Shown here: in pieces, positions 31,730 to 43,808 of the stretch
Numbering within the stretch: position 1 is the stretch's first letter
How the letters are laid out: every line of letters starts with the position of its first letter
From: Oscheius sp. JU75
Lineage: Eukaryota > Nematoda > Chromadorea > Rhabditida > Rhabditidae
Length of the DNA stretch: 64,000 nt
Direction: 5' to 3'
Assembly (NCBI GenBank): GCA_037178855.1
Contig: JASJZC010000006.1
Coordinates: 9,962,501 to 10,026,500, forward strand
Program-made: the position numbers and the translations under genes
The notes under the pieces: model-generated
Told to the model about the DNA's origin: nothing
The model's database searches: none
What the model saw: the letters and a program-made list of their open reading frames with translations, nothing else

Positions 31730-33917
31730 GGGGTCAAGCTGTGCGCACTTTTCACATTCTCGAGCGAGAGAGAACCGCCTCTTCCATCTTCCTTCAAAGT
31801 ATTTCTACAGACTTTTGCGAGCGGGGACAGTCCTAGTTTTTATACACCACCGTGATTTTCTGCGAATATTGCTGTAAACCAGGTTCAAAATTATTCGTAG
31901 ACCTTTTCTACTGATCACCTATTGGTCTGCTCGTTGAGGTACTGTTTGATCGAGTGAGTAGGAAGTTAACAGTTTTGAGAAAGGAGAGAGACAGGGAGAC
32001 AGAGAGATAGAGAGACAAAACGACAGAGAGACACAAAGATCGAGTTATAGAAAAACATATAGTCAGAGAGACAGAGCGACAGAGAAATAGAGAGACAAGA
32101 ACTCTTAAGAAGTCAGCTGTCTTCTGACCACAACAATAAGGCGAAAAAACTGGACTTTTTCGCCACGAACGGAAGAGAATAGAGAGGGAGTCTTTCCCAT
32201 TCTTGTCCGTCGGCTGTGGCAGGTAACAAGAGAGCCCAACACCAACGCAAACAGACTGCCTCGCTTCAGGCTGTGTGAGAGAGAGAGAGAGAGAGAGAGA
32301 AAGAGATAAGGCCGGGGGCCCTGACTAATGCCCTATGCTGGGCGCAGTTTGTGATGAAAAGTGGACAGAAAAAGTATCATGATGCGTGTCGGATTAGATT
32401 TGTGTCAGAAAGAGAGAGAGAGAGAGGGGAAGAATGGCTTGGCTTGTTTAGGCATTCGTATAATAACTGGTCACGCGAACAGAGTTGCCATGGACGACGG
32501 CGGCGAACTGGAGAAGACGGATATGTCTTATAGGGCTTCTGAACATGAGATAACCAATAGTTCTGACACTGTTTGCACAGCAGTACTCAACAGAATGTTA
32601 TTTCGATCTTTGGCCGAATCTGCCTGTCTGTCTCTATCTCTATCGGCGTCTCTGTCTCTTTGAGTCTCTGTACACTGTTTAAAGGAGTTTGGATTTGTAT
32701 CAGAATAGATCAGAACTGAGACAGAGAGACCACAATGTTCAAGAACGTAAAAAGTATGATAACATAGGCTGTTTACCACGGGAAAGCCTATCAAAAATAG
32801 AGGTATACCCTGTCCAGTTTTCCGAATTCAAGGTCGAGTGCAAAACTCTTGGGAACAATGAACGTGGTCGGGGAGGGAGAAGGGAATTGGATGAAAAAGA
32901 GGGTCACTCGGGCCTCCTAAGAAAGACCCAAAAGAGTCAATACAACTTTTTGAAAAGGCTGTGACCAGTCGCCTTTGGAAATAAACAGTCATCTATAAGA
33001 AGAATTATCACTTTCCATTCCGAAATTTTTGAACTGATAAGAAGAGAATCGATACAAAAATAGTGGGTGTAATCCAAAAGATTGATGGCAAACAGACAAT
33101 GAGAGTGAAAGAGGCTCTGAGGCAGTTTGCCGTCAGGTCATGGCAAACAGTTGAGGGAACACGACTCGGATTTTGAGAAGGAGAAGGCTTAGGGCCGTTC
33201 GAGTCAACTGACAGATAGTCATAGAACGAGAGAAGTCTTTGCTGGACCGTGACAGATATAGGTTTAGAGAAGCTGAAAGTGACGGACTGAAGACACCGTA
33301 GGATAATACCAGGTCAACTGGTGGTCTTGTTCAATAGGGCAGAGTGGGAAGGAGGTTGGAAATACTGACAGGAACGTCAAATATTTAGGGCCTTAGCTTC
33401 TTGTCTTCTTATAACTGGTTTTCTGTTTCTTAGTTGGACAGGAGAGGACGGTGCTGAGATTTACAGGTCAGCTTGACAGACGTCCTGTACAACCGTTAGG
33501 GCCTAAAGGAGAAAAGTTTAACAACTATCTGACCTAGTACTGTAACTCCTTCTGAAGTTCGGGGAGTAAAATTTCTTACAAATATGATCTTCTACGGAGC
33601 CTCAAAAAGGAATGCCATTCAAAAATGTTGTCTCTCAGTCAAGGAATTGTTTTATCCTCATCCTTTCTCGGAGTGAGCTGAGTGTGATCGTCACAGAGAC
33701 AGCCGCGCTCCGTCCACTCTGTGACCACTCGTGTCGCGGCCGACGAGATGATACGGGCGTGAGACAGAGGGGTTGGCTGAGGCTCTTCGGGCCTGTTCCG
33801 ACGGAATTAAACTTCTAGAGGCGAACACCGAGGAATAATTTTTATTTTGTGACAAGAAACAAGTTTTGGTCTTCGCCATCAAATGAGGGCGGCTACTGAT
33901 AAATGTTGCCAAGTGGG
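31730..33917. other. 2.2-kb gene-poor region with GA/GACA tracts
   Basis: Purine tracts of GAGACAGAGA type lie at about 31,985-32,095, with (GA)n at 32,276-32,304 and 32,408-32,428. No supported exon chain was found. Open frames translate to low-complexity Arg/Glu/Ser peptides. Confidence 0.4.
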
Positions 33918-34205
33918 TCACGGCAGGTGTGGTCTCCCTGTTTTTGATCGGAGAGCGACACCTGCCCATCTTTGGCACGGGACCGGTTGCGTGTCTGATT
34001 GAAAGATGAATTCAATCGCTTTAGTTTGAAATGTTCCAAGAATTGGAGTTGGCAAAGACTCACCAAGAAGGCATTTGATGTCGACGTAGCATTGAATATG
34101 GGTGCAAGGAGGCGATTCGGCACAGCTCGTGTGCTCCGCGAGGAGAATGAACGGCTGTCCAGCACATTTGGCCATCGCCTCTGGGCAGATTCTAGGCGTC
34201 AACAA
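33918..34205 (-). CDS. Possible Cys-rich secreted protein exons
   Basis: The minus strand reads CPEAMAKCAGQPFILL, then CAESPPCTHIQCYVDIKCLL before a gtgagt donor at about 34,063. Downstream, after a cag acceptor, a short exon with VPCQRWAG ends in TGA at 33,918. Dense cysteines suggest an extracellular domain, but no signal peptide or upstream exon was found. It may be the end of a gene whose start I cannot see, or a decayed gene. Confidence 0.3.
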   Translation of the reverse strand: MLTPRICPEAMAKCAGQPFILLAEHTSCAESPPCTHIQCYVDIKCLLGESLPTPILGTFQTKAIEFIFQSDTQPVPCQRWAGVALRSKTGRPHLP

Positions 34206-34401
34206 TGCTTGTCGCGCGCGAGCCCTACAAAGACTTGTCCCTCTCTCTCACTATTGAAGAGGCCCGTCGCCGAAACTGAACGCGTGTCTGACACTATTTT
34301 GGGCGGAAAGAGATCAGTTTACTTGTAGAAAATGGAATGTGATAATGTGACGGGTACATTGCCAAACTGAGAGCGAGACAATTGGGAGGAATATACAGAA
34401 G

Positions 34402-35024
34402 TTAGACGCCGGTGGAGCCGAATCCGCCAGCTCCGCGTTCGGTTTCTTCGAGGGACTTGACTTCGACGTAGTTGCAGTGGGCGATGCGTTCGCAGATGAA
34501 CTGGGCGATCCGGTCACCAATCCTCACCTACAATATTAAGCGATTGCACTGAATTAGAATGAACAAACCTCAAAATCCTGGTCGCTGAAATTGAAAAGAA
34601 GAACCTTCAGAACGCCGCGATAGTCGCTGTCGACGACACCGGCCCCGACATCGATGAAGTTCTTGGCAGCGAGTCCGGATCGCGGAGCAACTCGTCCATA
34701 AAAGCCGTAAGGGAGCTCGACCTGTAGATCTGTCGAGACGCAGAATTTGCCCTTGGCCGGGACAGTGACGTTCTCGGCACTGTAGAGATCGGCTCCGGCG
34801 GCGGCCAGAGATCCATAGGTCGGCGCGTGGGCATTTTCCGACGTCTTCACGAAGCGCACCGTCAGACGATCATCGTCGAGCTTGGCCTTCTTAGCCGGAG
34901 GAGCTGTGGTCTCCATATCGTTCTAAAAAATGACGAAATTAGGAGGATTGGCAGGGGAAACTACCATATTTTCTTTGATGTTGTTCACAATGACAGCTTC
35001 GCACTCGGTGATATCGACGGACAT
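34402..35024 (-). CDS. dut-1: dUTP pyrophosphatase
   Basis: Three exons (35024-34965, 34922-34569, 34527-34402) give 179 residues. The enzyme hydrolyses dUTP to dUMP and pyrophosphate, keeping uracil out of DNA and feeding thymidylate synthesis. It works as a trimer. Motif 1 is [11 protein letters not shown], motif 2 is PRSGLAAKN, motif 3 (uracil pocket) is [11 protein letters not shown], motif 4 is [10 protein letters not shown], and the C-terminal motif 5 is [10 protein letters not shown], all intact. An N-terminal extension includes [12 protein letters not shown], a likely nuclear signal. It shares a 268-nt divergent promoter with sulfite oxidase. Confidence 0.95.
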
Positions 35025-35292
35025 GATCTGAAATCGGCAGTCATATTAGAGCGTAACTGGACGAAAAAAAGAAAACAGCCACTCAGGCTTTGCGAAAATG
35101 AGCTCCTGACTGGCGACCTCAGCCTTTCAGTTCCCGGAATTTTTCGCGCCTAAATAAAAAATTACGCAATATTGCGTACAAAAATGCGTACAGTATCTTT
35201 TATTTATACGAACCGGTTTCCCCAGTCAATCACGCCGTTTATTGTTCACCTTTCCTTTAGTCCCCTGTCAAAATAATAAAAATTTGCAGCCA
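35025..35292. promoter_or_regulatory. Compact bidirectional promoter of dUTPase and sulfite oxidase
   Basis: Only 268 nt separate the two start codons. It contains the perfect palindrome acgcaatattgcgt (about 35,163-35,176), followed by a second gcgtac motif. A promoter role is inferred from position. Confidence 0.5.
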
Positions 35293-37324
35293 ATGTTGTT
35301 CAGTCGCTGCTTGCGGCAATGGAAGCTTCTAGCACTCTCGAGATGCTCACTCGAAGCCAGGAATATGTCTTCACAGGAAAGGCAGACTTTCGAGGAGAAA
35401 AGAAAGTTTTCACTGTTGTTTCTCACTAAATATGTTTAGATAATAGTTACCTTTTACTGAGCGGAGCATCTGTTGTTGCTGGCTACACGGCGTACAAGCT
35501 TCTAAGTCGAGAAGCTCGCGCGGAGGCTCCTCAAAACGACAAGGCCAAATTCACGCCGCCGGAGAGGAAGGATCTGCCCACGTACGAGCAGGAAGAAGTT
35601 GGAAAACATGGCAAAGAGGCGGACAGAATATGGGTCACGTTCAAAATGATACGTTTTTGGTAATTCTTTCGTGTTCAATTTTTTTTTTTTTGCATGTATC
35701 TACTCAAATTTTCAGTGAATATCGTGTTATTTTAGGGCGTCTACGACGTCACGGAGTTCGTGAACGGGCATCCAGGCGGTGACAAGATTTTAATGGCTGC
35801 TGGAGGCTCCGTGGAGCCATTTTGGGCGCTCTACTCGCAGCATTTCACACCCCAGGTAATGGAAATCCTGGAGGAGCTTCGGGTCGGGAATCTGGACCCG
35901 AAAGATGTTCAGACGCCGAAAGAGGTTAGTATTTAATCTCTCGTTCACCTAGTGTGGTCCAGGTCGATGCTTCCGATCCCTTTTCAACCGACCCTAGCAG
36001 GCATCCCGCTCTGATCGTGAACAATACCAAGCCTTTCAATGCCGAGAGTCCTCCGTCGCTTCTCATTGACAATTTTCGCACTCCAAATGAGCTCTTTTTC
36101 ATCCGAAATCATCTTCCCGTTCCCCAGGTGTGCCTTTCTCCTTTAGATAATTACTTTACCCCATTTTCCAGGTTGACCGCACGAAACACTGTCTAACTGT
36201 TGACGGCGTAGGAGTCACGAAACAGCTGGAACATTCAATTTACGACTTGCAGGCCAAATATGACCAGGTTCATGTGACTTCGGCCATTCAGTGTGCTGGA
36301 AATAGAAGAGCCGATATGAATCGCTTCAAGAAAGTACAAGGTCTGATGTGGGAAGGAACGGCGATCAGCAATGCCAAATGGACTGGTGTTAGGCTACGAG
36401 TGAGATTTTGACTCTTCCTCTATCTATTTCCCCCTACTATCTAGGACGTTCTTCTCGCGGCTGGCGTTGACCCGAAGGACCGGCGAATCAAACATGTGCA
36501 TCTGGAAGGAGCCGACGTCGATCCGACAGGAACACCTTACGGCGCCTCGATTCCTTTCGAGAAGGCCATGTCTCCGGAGGTCATCATAGCCTACAAGATG
36601 AACGATGAGGACATTCCTCTCGATCACGGGGCGCCGCTGAGACTCATCGTACCGGGAAATGTTGGAGCGAGGCAGGTCAAATGGCTGACATCGATTCGGC
36701 TGAGCGACAAAGAGAGTCCCAGTCACTTCCAAAAGAAGGATTACAAGTACAAACTTGTTTCTCTACCCTCGTAAAATCTCACTTTTAGAGCCTTCTCGCC
36801 CGCTGTACAGCTCGGCGACGAGCTCAAATGGGACACCGTGCCATCGATTCAAGAGTATCCAGTCCAGTCCGCGTTCTGTAGTCCGCCCTCGGGGAAGGCG
36901 GTCGATCGTGGAGACGGGACAGTCGACGTGGCCGGCTATGCGTGGAGTGGCGGCGGCCGGGGAATCATTCGGGTGGAGATCAGTTCGGATGGCGGGAAGA
37001 CGTGGTACAGCGCCGAGTTGGAGCAGGATCCGGAGCAGGACATCGAGCACATGTGGTCGTGGACCCTTTTCAAGGCCAGTATCCCCATTCCGGAGAAGCT
37101 GAAGAAGTTCGAGCTCATCGTGAAAGCCACAGACAGGTAAGAAGCTCTATTTTCATGTTTTACCCCATCTCAGAGCCTATAACACGCAGCCCGAGACTCC
37201 GGCCGGAATCTGGAACGTGCGCGGTCTGCTGAACAATGCCTGGCATCGAATTCAGATAAATGTGACCGATAGAAGAGACCGCGAAGAGTCGGGAGAAGAA
37301 AAAGCCCCCCCTACGTCAAACTAA
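35293..37324 (+). CDS. suox-1: Sulfite oxidase (cytochrome b5, molybdopterin and dimerisation domains)
   Basis: Eight exons (35293-35405, 35447-35633, 35736-35924, 35963-36127, 36172-36399, 36445-36746, 36789-37136, 37174-37324) give 560 residues. It oxidises sulfite to sulfate in the mitochondrial intermembrane space and passes electrons to cytochrome c. The N-terminus is basic ([18 protein letters not shown]), a targeting signal, followed by a membrane-like segment. The cytochrome b5 domain has [16 protein letters not shown]. The molybdenum domain has [10 protein letters not shown] and [13 protein letters not shown] with the ligand cysteine. The dimerisation domain has [11 protein letters not shown] and GKTWYSAEL. 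The exon 2/3 join is odd: canonical phase requires a weak gtcacg donor that removes VTFK from the usual RIWVT motif. Confidence 0.9.
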
Positions 37325-38177
37325 TCTCCAGATAACGTAATTCCATAGAAGCTTGTATCTGTATTCCTTACTCGCTCTTTTTATACCGGTTTTTGCTATA
37401 GAATCTTGCCTTACTTTGTGATAAATAAACATATCGTGCAGATTTGATTGTAAAAATCTTCTGGCTAACGATCCAGTGACGTTTATCTCCTTCCCAATCG
37501 GTGTTTTTCGCGTGTTCTTATCAGGACTCGGGGTTAAATGTAGTCGGCTTTTGAGCTGGTAAAATTCCAGGTCAAAAAAGTTGACCGATTTGGCTACATT
37601 TTGACGCGACGCGTTCTCCCCAAAATTGAAGCATTTTCGAGGTTTTTAATTAAAAATTTTTTTTTTTTTTCAAAAAGATGGTAACACGGCCCTTGTCCTC
37701 CGGTTTCAACTTATAAGAAATTCCTGCTTCAATTGTCTTTCTCACTATTCATTCCCACCATTTCTAGTAGTCGTCTCATTCCTATTGTCTCGATAAAAGG
37801 GCGAGGAATGTTGCCTTTCAGAAGAAAACCCTGGTTCCTGGTCCTTTTCCTCCAACTTGTTTTGTGCACTTCCTCAATCTGGCTTTATTGGCTGTTTATT
37901 GGCCAGAGGTGAGGTGATAAAGGTCGAGTCTCCGTCCACAACAAGCCTTTTCCCTGATATTTGTGGTTGTTTAGTCTCCTTTAATAACGACGCCAGGAAT
38001 AACGATTCAGTCGACGGAACTCCCATCCAATCTAATTGTCATGAATCAGTCTTCCCACCGGCGCAAGTTCAGTCGCCTGGCCCTTATCGTTCCGCGCGCT
38101 TCACTCGATTTTATGAGCTCTTGTCACGCTCGAAACCTATTTTTGCTCATTTTCAGCCCTAGATTTTCAGGAAGGAG
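37325..38177. other. Spacer with a possible small broken membrane-protein gene
   Basis: An open frame from 37,809 starts MLPFRRKPWFLVLFLQLVLC and has a strong hydrophobic segment. After about 37,905 the neighbouring frame continues RGEVIKVESPSTT to KPIFAHFQP and stops at 38,162. No plausible intron joins them. It could be a type II membrane protein with a frameshift, or chance. The rest of the spacer is plain. Confidence 0.3.
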
Positions 38178-39787
38178 ATGATCGACAAAATCGTCGACCA
38201 TGTCTACGTTTCCGGAGCTGGGCCCCTGGTGACGGGAGTCGGACAGAAGCTTCTTCACGAGCATTCTGTAGTGTTCTTACCATATTCTTTTTCATAACCA
38301 GTGTTTCTGCAGATAAATCGGGTGTTGACAGTCTCAGCCCTGGCCGTTCCGCCAGAAAAACGAGTGGATGGAGTCGAATATCAGTTGGTTTACATGGTCT
38401 GCTCCAATAACTTTTTTCAGGTTCATTTTTGCTCTAGATGTGCCCAATCAGGATATTCTGAACCGGCTGGAGGAAGGAGTACGATTTATCGAGGACAGTG
38501 TCAAAAAGTCCTCTAATGTCTTGGTTCACTGGTGATATTTTCATGTTTTTTCTGGCTATAAATTGTGTTTTAGCGAAGCCGGAATGTCGCGAAGTGTCAC
38601 ATTCGTCTGCGCCTACATCATGCGCCGGTTCGGCTGGAACGCGGCGAAGTCGCTCGTCTTCATTAAGCGAATTCGGCCAATTTCACAGTAAAAAAGGCCT
38701 TTTAATCCGACTAAAAACCTTACTTTTCGACCTAACACGGGCTTCCTCGAACAGCTGCAGATCTTCGAGCAGCTGGGCTACGTTGCAGATTCCCGCTCGC
38801 TCTCGGGGAGCCCAAAATACAGGCAGTGGTGTCTCTCGACGAGCAATACGCCCCACTCCGAGATGGCCTTCTCTCTTCCGCAAACATCCGGCACCAGGAT
38901 AGTCGCAGAAAATGAGAAGAGCGATCTGAATCGAGGCAACAAGTTCAGGTATTGTTTTTCTGTTTTTCTGTTACAAAGTTGACTATTGCCCCCCTGTTGG
39001 ACTAAGGATCACATTAATCTACCGAATTCTCACTTTTAAAACCTTTCCCGAGCCCTTCTCAAAACAGCTTATCAAAAGTTTGTGACCCCAGGAACGAACC
39101 CGAGTCGTTCTGTTAGAGTGGCGCCTCTTAGCATTGCTTTTGTGCTAACTTTCTAGGGGTACTAGGCCATGGAGACCGAAAACCTCTAATTCAAAAAATA
39201 CAGAATGGTGTATAAAAAAAAGTTTGATCCCGGGCAGAATCGATCCCTGCTTTCACTCGTCTAAATCCTCAGTGTCTACTATAGGACACACGTAGACAGC
39301 TTCCGATAGACGTACTTAGCCGCGTGGTCAACTTAAATCAGACCATGTAACGTACTATTTTTCTAGATGCGGCAAATGTCGACAGACCATCTTTTTCGGC
39401 GAACATCTGATGAAACACAAGCGCGTCGACGGAGAGGTTTTTTCTTATTCAATTTCTCTCTATTTTTTCCCAAACTTCAGCCCTGCACATTCGGCTATCT
39501 AATTGAGCCCATGAAATGGATGCAGACGGACGAGTATACTGGCAAGATTTCGTGTCCGTCCTGTGGGGAGAAGCTCGGAAATTACAACTGGGGAGGACGA
39601 CAGTGTCAGGGAGAACACGGCATCAAGTGCTGCGAACAAGGTAGCTTTGAAGAAGTCTCAAAGTTGTGCGTTTTCAGTGATTCCCTGGGTTCATTTGCAC
39701 AAGAATAAGGTAGACGAAGTGACGCCGCGCATCCCAATTCAGCACATCCAGAGAATAGAAGTGCCTACAGTTGTTGTTACCCCGTGA
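38178..39787 (+). CDS. DUSP12-like dual-specificity phosphatase with zinc-binding C-terminus
   Basis: Eight exons (38178-38267, 38313-38383, 38421-38531, 38574-38687, 38730-38948, 39367-39436, 39481-39640, 39678-39787) give 314 residues. The catalytic loop is VLVHCEAGMSRSVTF, with the nucleophilic Cys split by an intron. The C-terminal zinc region has FRCGKCRQTIF, TFGYLIEPMKWM, CPSCGEKLGNYNW and HLHKNKVDEV, diagnostic of DUSP12, a protein linked to ribosome biogenesis. The exon 5 boundary needs an intron ending ttttcg instead of AG; phase and homology agree only there. That points to a lost base or a non-canonical acceptor. Intron 5 holds tRNA-like repeat pieces. An acceptor 7 nt before the ATG suggests trans-splicing. 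Confidence 0.9.
38990..39330. repeat. tRNA-like repeat pieces in the DUSP12 intron
   Basis: The 418-nt intron contains ggaacgaacccgagtcgttc and gatcccgggcagaatcgatc, which resemble inverted B-box regions, and taaatcctcagtgtct between them. These look like decayed tRNA-derived repeats; the family is not settled. Confidence 0.35.
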
Positions 39788-40744
39788 CCTTGCTATTTTT
39801 TGCTCATAAACCCGTCATATTTTTGTATTTACTGGATTTTCCATGTCTTGCTGCTCATACCTTTGTCATTGTTTTTCTGACAGAAATGGTAATATATGCC
39901 GGAAAGGCTTCACTACCAATTTCTAGAAAGGTAGCCGTTTCGATCACAAAGACTTTTTCAATGCCTCTTTACCTAAGAACAGACAAGGGAATCAGCCATT
40001 TAGGGATTAAAGTTACATTTTTAGCTTTGCAATGTTGTGCAAAAGTTGTAGAGCAGAAAAAAGTGCCACAACAAACATCACAATGAAAAAGTGCAATCTT
40101 GATCCGAAGCTGGCTGTTGCGCATCCTGGGTGCTGAAAATGATTTCGGCCTGCCCAGCCCGACTTTTCCGGGCCTAAGGCGCATGTCTGCCTCGGATTAT
40201 ATTGGCGACTTTCAGAATGCTAAATGCGGTCTTCGATGCCCCAAACCGGACGGTGTTATTTGCGAAAACTAATTTTCGATTATGTTCAGATTCCCTACAA
40301 TAATACCCTCTGCTTGAGAATAATATCCACCGTCCATTGGCGGCGTGCTGACAAAAGTGACCGATTCAAATGCGAATTTATTTTTTTTCGCCCTTTTTCG
40401 TTTTCTGCTGGGAATACTTTCGGAATCTTGCTGGAAAAGTCTCTTCGTCTTCCTAAAGGTTTTGTATACCAAAAAAGGCTGAACTGCATCATGTTTTGCG
40501 AAATATTTTCCAACTTCCTCACAGATTCATTAGTAGAATATTAGCGCTGACGAAAGAAAGTTTCCTTATCACGAGCTGCAGGTTTTCTAGGGCTAAAAAC
40601 TTCCGTCAGCTGTTTTGAGTGCTTTGTTACGGGGTCATTAGTCTGTCCAGAGCACGTGATGATGACTTTTCTAACTTTTGCTCATCATTTCATGCTTTTC
40701 TCCAGAAAATGTAGAAAATTGTATCTTCCAGGCTCTCAAATACA
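39788..40744. other. Spacer between DUSP12 and DDI1
   Basis: This is 957 nt on the same strand between two genes. Open frames have no domains. Sequence near 40,100-40,560 is somewhat repeat-like, but no relative was found in the window. Confidence 0.35.
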
Positions 40745-42641
40745 ATGCAGCTTTCGTTTTTGAACTCGGAGAAGGCCAACAAGGATATCATTTCTCTCGA
40801 GGTTGGTTTTACATTTTTTTTTCATTTTAACATCTTTGAAAATTTGCAGATAAGCCCGGATATCTCGTACGAACAGTTTTTCACGACGATTCAACCGATC
40901 CTCGGCCTGGCGGAGACCACAAATTACGATGTGACCATCGACGGGACGACCTACACCAAGGCGGCTATTGTGGAAGCCGGTTCTCTTAAAGTCAGATTCT
41001 TTTTATTCAAACATACGACCGCAAGTTAAGATTCTGAATCTGAAAGAGAATGATCTTCTGATCATCTCACCGGACATCCCGCTTGTCCTGCAGGAGATTG
41101 ACGACAACGACCGCCTCAATCTCATCAAATCCATTCATCTGCCGACCAGCAGACCGGAGCTACGCTTCGAGGTTTCGACAGCTCGCGACGGGATGGGTCT
41201 CTACCAGCAGTTCCGCCAAATTCTGCCGGGAAAGACACCCCAGGAAATCGAGAGAATGAGCCGTCATATCGAGAAGGCCTATCCCGGACTCTTCCCGGTC
41301 TACCAGCGTCGTCCCAACGACAAATGTGGGCTTTTTTTTATGTTGAGTGGTGCAAAAATAAATTCAGGGGCCTTCCTAATTGCCTACCGAAACTGCATTC
41401 TGAAGCTGGAAGACGAGCAGAAGCGCAAGGGACACGTCCAGATACAAAAGCTCATGGAAAAGAAGGCCGAAATGGAACGTCTTCAGGAGTGAGTCATTCC
41501 TTAGGTTTTGTGACTATTTTCCATCTTTTAGGAACTACAACAAGGCCCACCACGAGACCCCGGAGGCGATGATTCCCGTCGACATGCTATACATCAAGAT
41601 CAAGTTGAACGGCGTCGAGGGGCATGCCTTCATTGATACTGGTATAGTTTCATTCGTTTTTAAGCTATTCGCAAACTTCTAGGAGCCGCCAAGACGCTGA
41701 TCTCTCGCGATTACGTGGATCGCTGCGGCCTCGCAGATCTCGTCAACCAGGATCACGCCATGCAGTTCCGCGGCATCGGCGGCAATCAAGACTCTGAGGG
41801 CACGATCTGGCTTTGCGACATGACGATCGAGAGCCACCAGCTTCCTGTCACGCTTCACGTCGTCCCGAACGGAGCTGCCGCCCACGAGGTTCTCATCGGT
41901 CTCGATCTTCTTCTTCGTCACAGATGTACAATCAATCTGGGGGTAAGTTGCTGCGTTTTGTCAATATAGCGGTAACGATCGAGAAAACTTCGTCTTTCAA
42001 GTGTTCACACCTAAGCAGAGCCCTCATTTGAGCTTCCAGCTAAGATATTGGCAAGCTTTTGAATTGAAGAGCGTGTATAGTTTGTAGATGCCTTCATTAT
42101 TTTGTTACTCCCAACATGATGCAAACTGTAATCAGAAAAATCCTATCTCTTCTCGGGAAAGAAGCTCAAATTTTTTGTTTATGCTTGTCACTCCCCTCCT
42201 ATAACGAGCTTCTTCGTCTGGTGAACGGTGACCGAAAGGATGAAAATGTACAAACGAACAATAAAATAGCCACAAATGATCAAAATATTTTCACTTTTGA
42301 ACTTCCGCCTTTTTCAAATTCGAATCAAGTCTATTTTCCAAAGATAGAAAGTGGGAATATCTGTATACGCCGTGTGTCAAAGTGTTGGGATTTGACTCCA
42401 CAACTAGCAACTTGGGTGCTTCTAAAATGCTCTGACACTCACTGTTTGTCCTTTTCAGGAGCGCACTCTTACCTGGAACAACGAGGTCACGACAAAATTA
42501 CTCACCCCGGAAGAATCGGCCGCCTACAGTCAAAAGGAACGCGAGGCGATGCAGAATCGCGAGCTCCGCGATGCAGGAATCCTGGCCTCGACCTCGGAAG
42601 AGAAGACAACCGACGAGCCGATGGATACCGAGCAAAAATAA
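40745..42641 (+). CDS. ddi-1: DDI1/Vsm1 ubiquitin-shuttle aspartic protease
   Basis: Seven exons (40745-40801, 40850-40979, 41026-41325, 41368-41488, 41532-41641, 41683-41942, 42459-42641) give 386 residues. DDI1 carries ubiquitinated proteins to the proteasome and its protease clips substrates such as the SKN-1A/Nrf1 factor. Residues 1-75 or so are the ubiquitin-like domain (MQLSFLNSEK, YTKAAIVEA). A helical middle (QQFRQILPGKTPQEIERM) follows. The retropepsin-like domain has MLYIKIKLNGVEGHAFIDTG with the catalytic DTGA, then FRGIGG and HEVLIGLDLLLRH. A C-terminal UBA domain is not evident; the tail is EKTTDEPMDTEQK. Confidence 0.95.
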
Positions 42642-43808
42642 CTCTCCCAATTCATTCTCTCTTCTCTAAATACTGGTAATTCTGTATCAATATCACTCTA
42701 TACTTTCTTGATTGCATTACGGTGAGTTTATGTGCATAAACGGTTCTGTATTGACTTTTTTGCCTGTTAACCACCAAGTTTTCGGCTCTTGATATCTGCA
42801 TTCATGCCTAGAAGTTGATTATTTGAACGCCTGGATAGGCGGTACGTGTCTACGTCACGACCCAGACGTTATTTTCGGCTGAACGTTAGCTCGTCCATGA
42901 TGCAAAGACCTCCTTTTTTTCTTGCATAGTTCACATTTTTCCACAAATTTGAAGTTAAGGGGCAATTTCGACTTAACACCCCTTGAAAAATTTCCAGGCA
43001 GATGAAATAGTTTCCACGTAGACACCTAGAATATCTCATCGTAGTTGGTTCTCCTGTTATGACGGTCACAACAGCCAAGACTCTGGATCCGAGTATAAGG
43101 CCAAACAGTAAGTGTTTTTTTTTCGATTACGAAAAGTAGTTGGCTCTTCTTTACCTTGCGCGTCCGAAAAAAGATCACCCGTCTAAATTGGCATATGTGG
43201 AGAGGAAGAAACTGCTTCTTGCTAACGTTCTCAAAGAAATTTTGACAGTGAGACCCCATGATTGCGCTTCTAGCATACCGTATTACCCCAATTAGAGGGC
43301 TCCTTACGTAAGGATATACGCAATTGCGTATTCGCGTTTTTCAGAGTCAAGGCAACTTTTTTTGTCTTTCCGATGTTTTGCAAAATGTAGAGCAGATCAC
43401 GGGCTAAAACTTTGCAGAACATCAGAAAGCCAGAAAAAGCCGCCTTATCCCCGTAATACACGAATACGCAATCGCTTATTTCTTTACGCCTCTAATAGGA
43501 GTATTACGGTACCTTTCAAAGCTGTATTGTCCCGCTAATGTGTTCCGTGCCAGCCAAAAAGTACTCTACCTCAAATTGCAAAATATCCATAGAACCCATC
43601 TCTTATTGACAAAAAAGCATAGGACGGGTCCCTGCGATCTCAAAGTTTTGAGCGACCTCCTTTCTTAAGAGGATCGCGTGCCCTCTTTTCTTTTTCACCC
43701 AACGACCCCTTCCTTTTGACAGCCGTCTTTGGGTTTGACAAAATTGTCCTCCCTGTTGATTTTGCTTGGGTTCGACCCCCCTTTCTGCCGATCCCTGTCG
43801 AACAGGAT
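42642..43808. other. Spacer between DDI1 and the ADP/ATP carrier
   Basis: This is 1.17 kb without a supported exon. It contains a 240-bp palindromic element at about 43,272-43,515, listed separately. Confidence 0.4.
43272..43515. repeat. Short element with imperfect terminal inverted repeats
   Basis: The left end (taccgtattaccccaattag... tacgcaattgcgtattcgcg) mirrors the right end (cacgaatacgcaatcgct... ctaataggagtattacggta). Inside the left arm is the palindrome tacgcaattgcgta. The layout is MITE-like, with no coding capacity. Confidence 0.5.
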
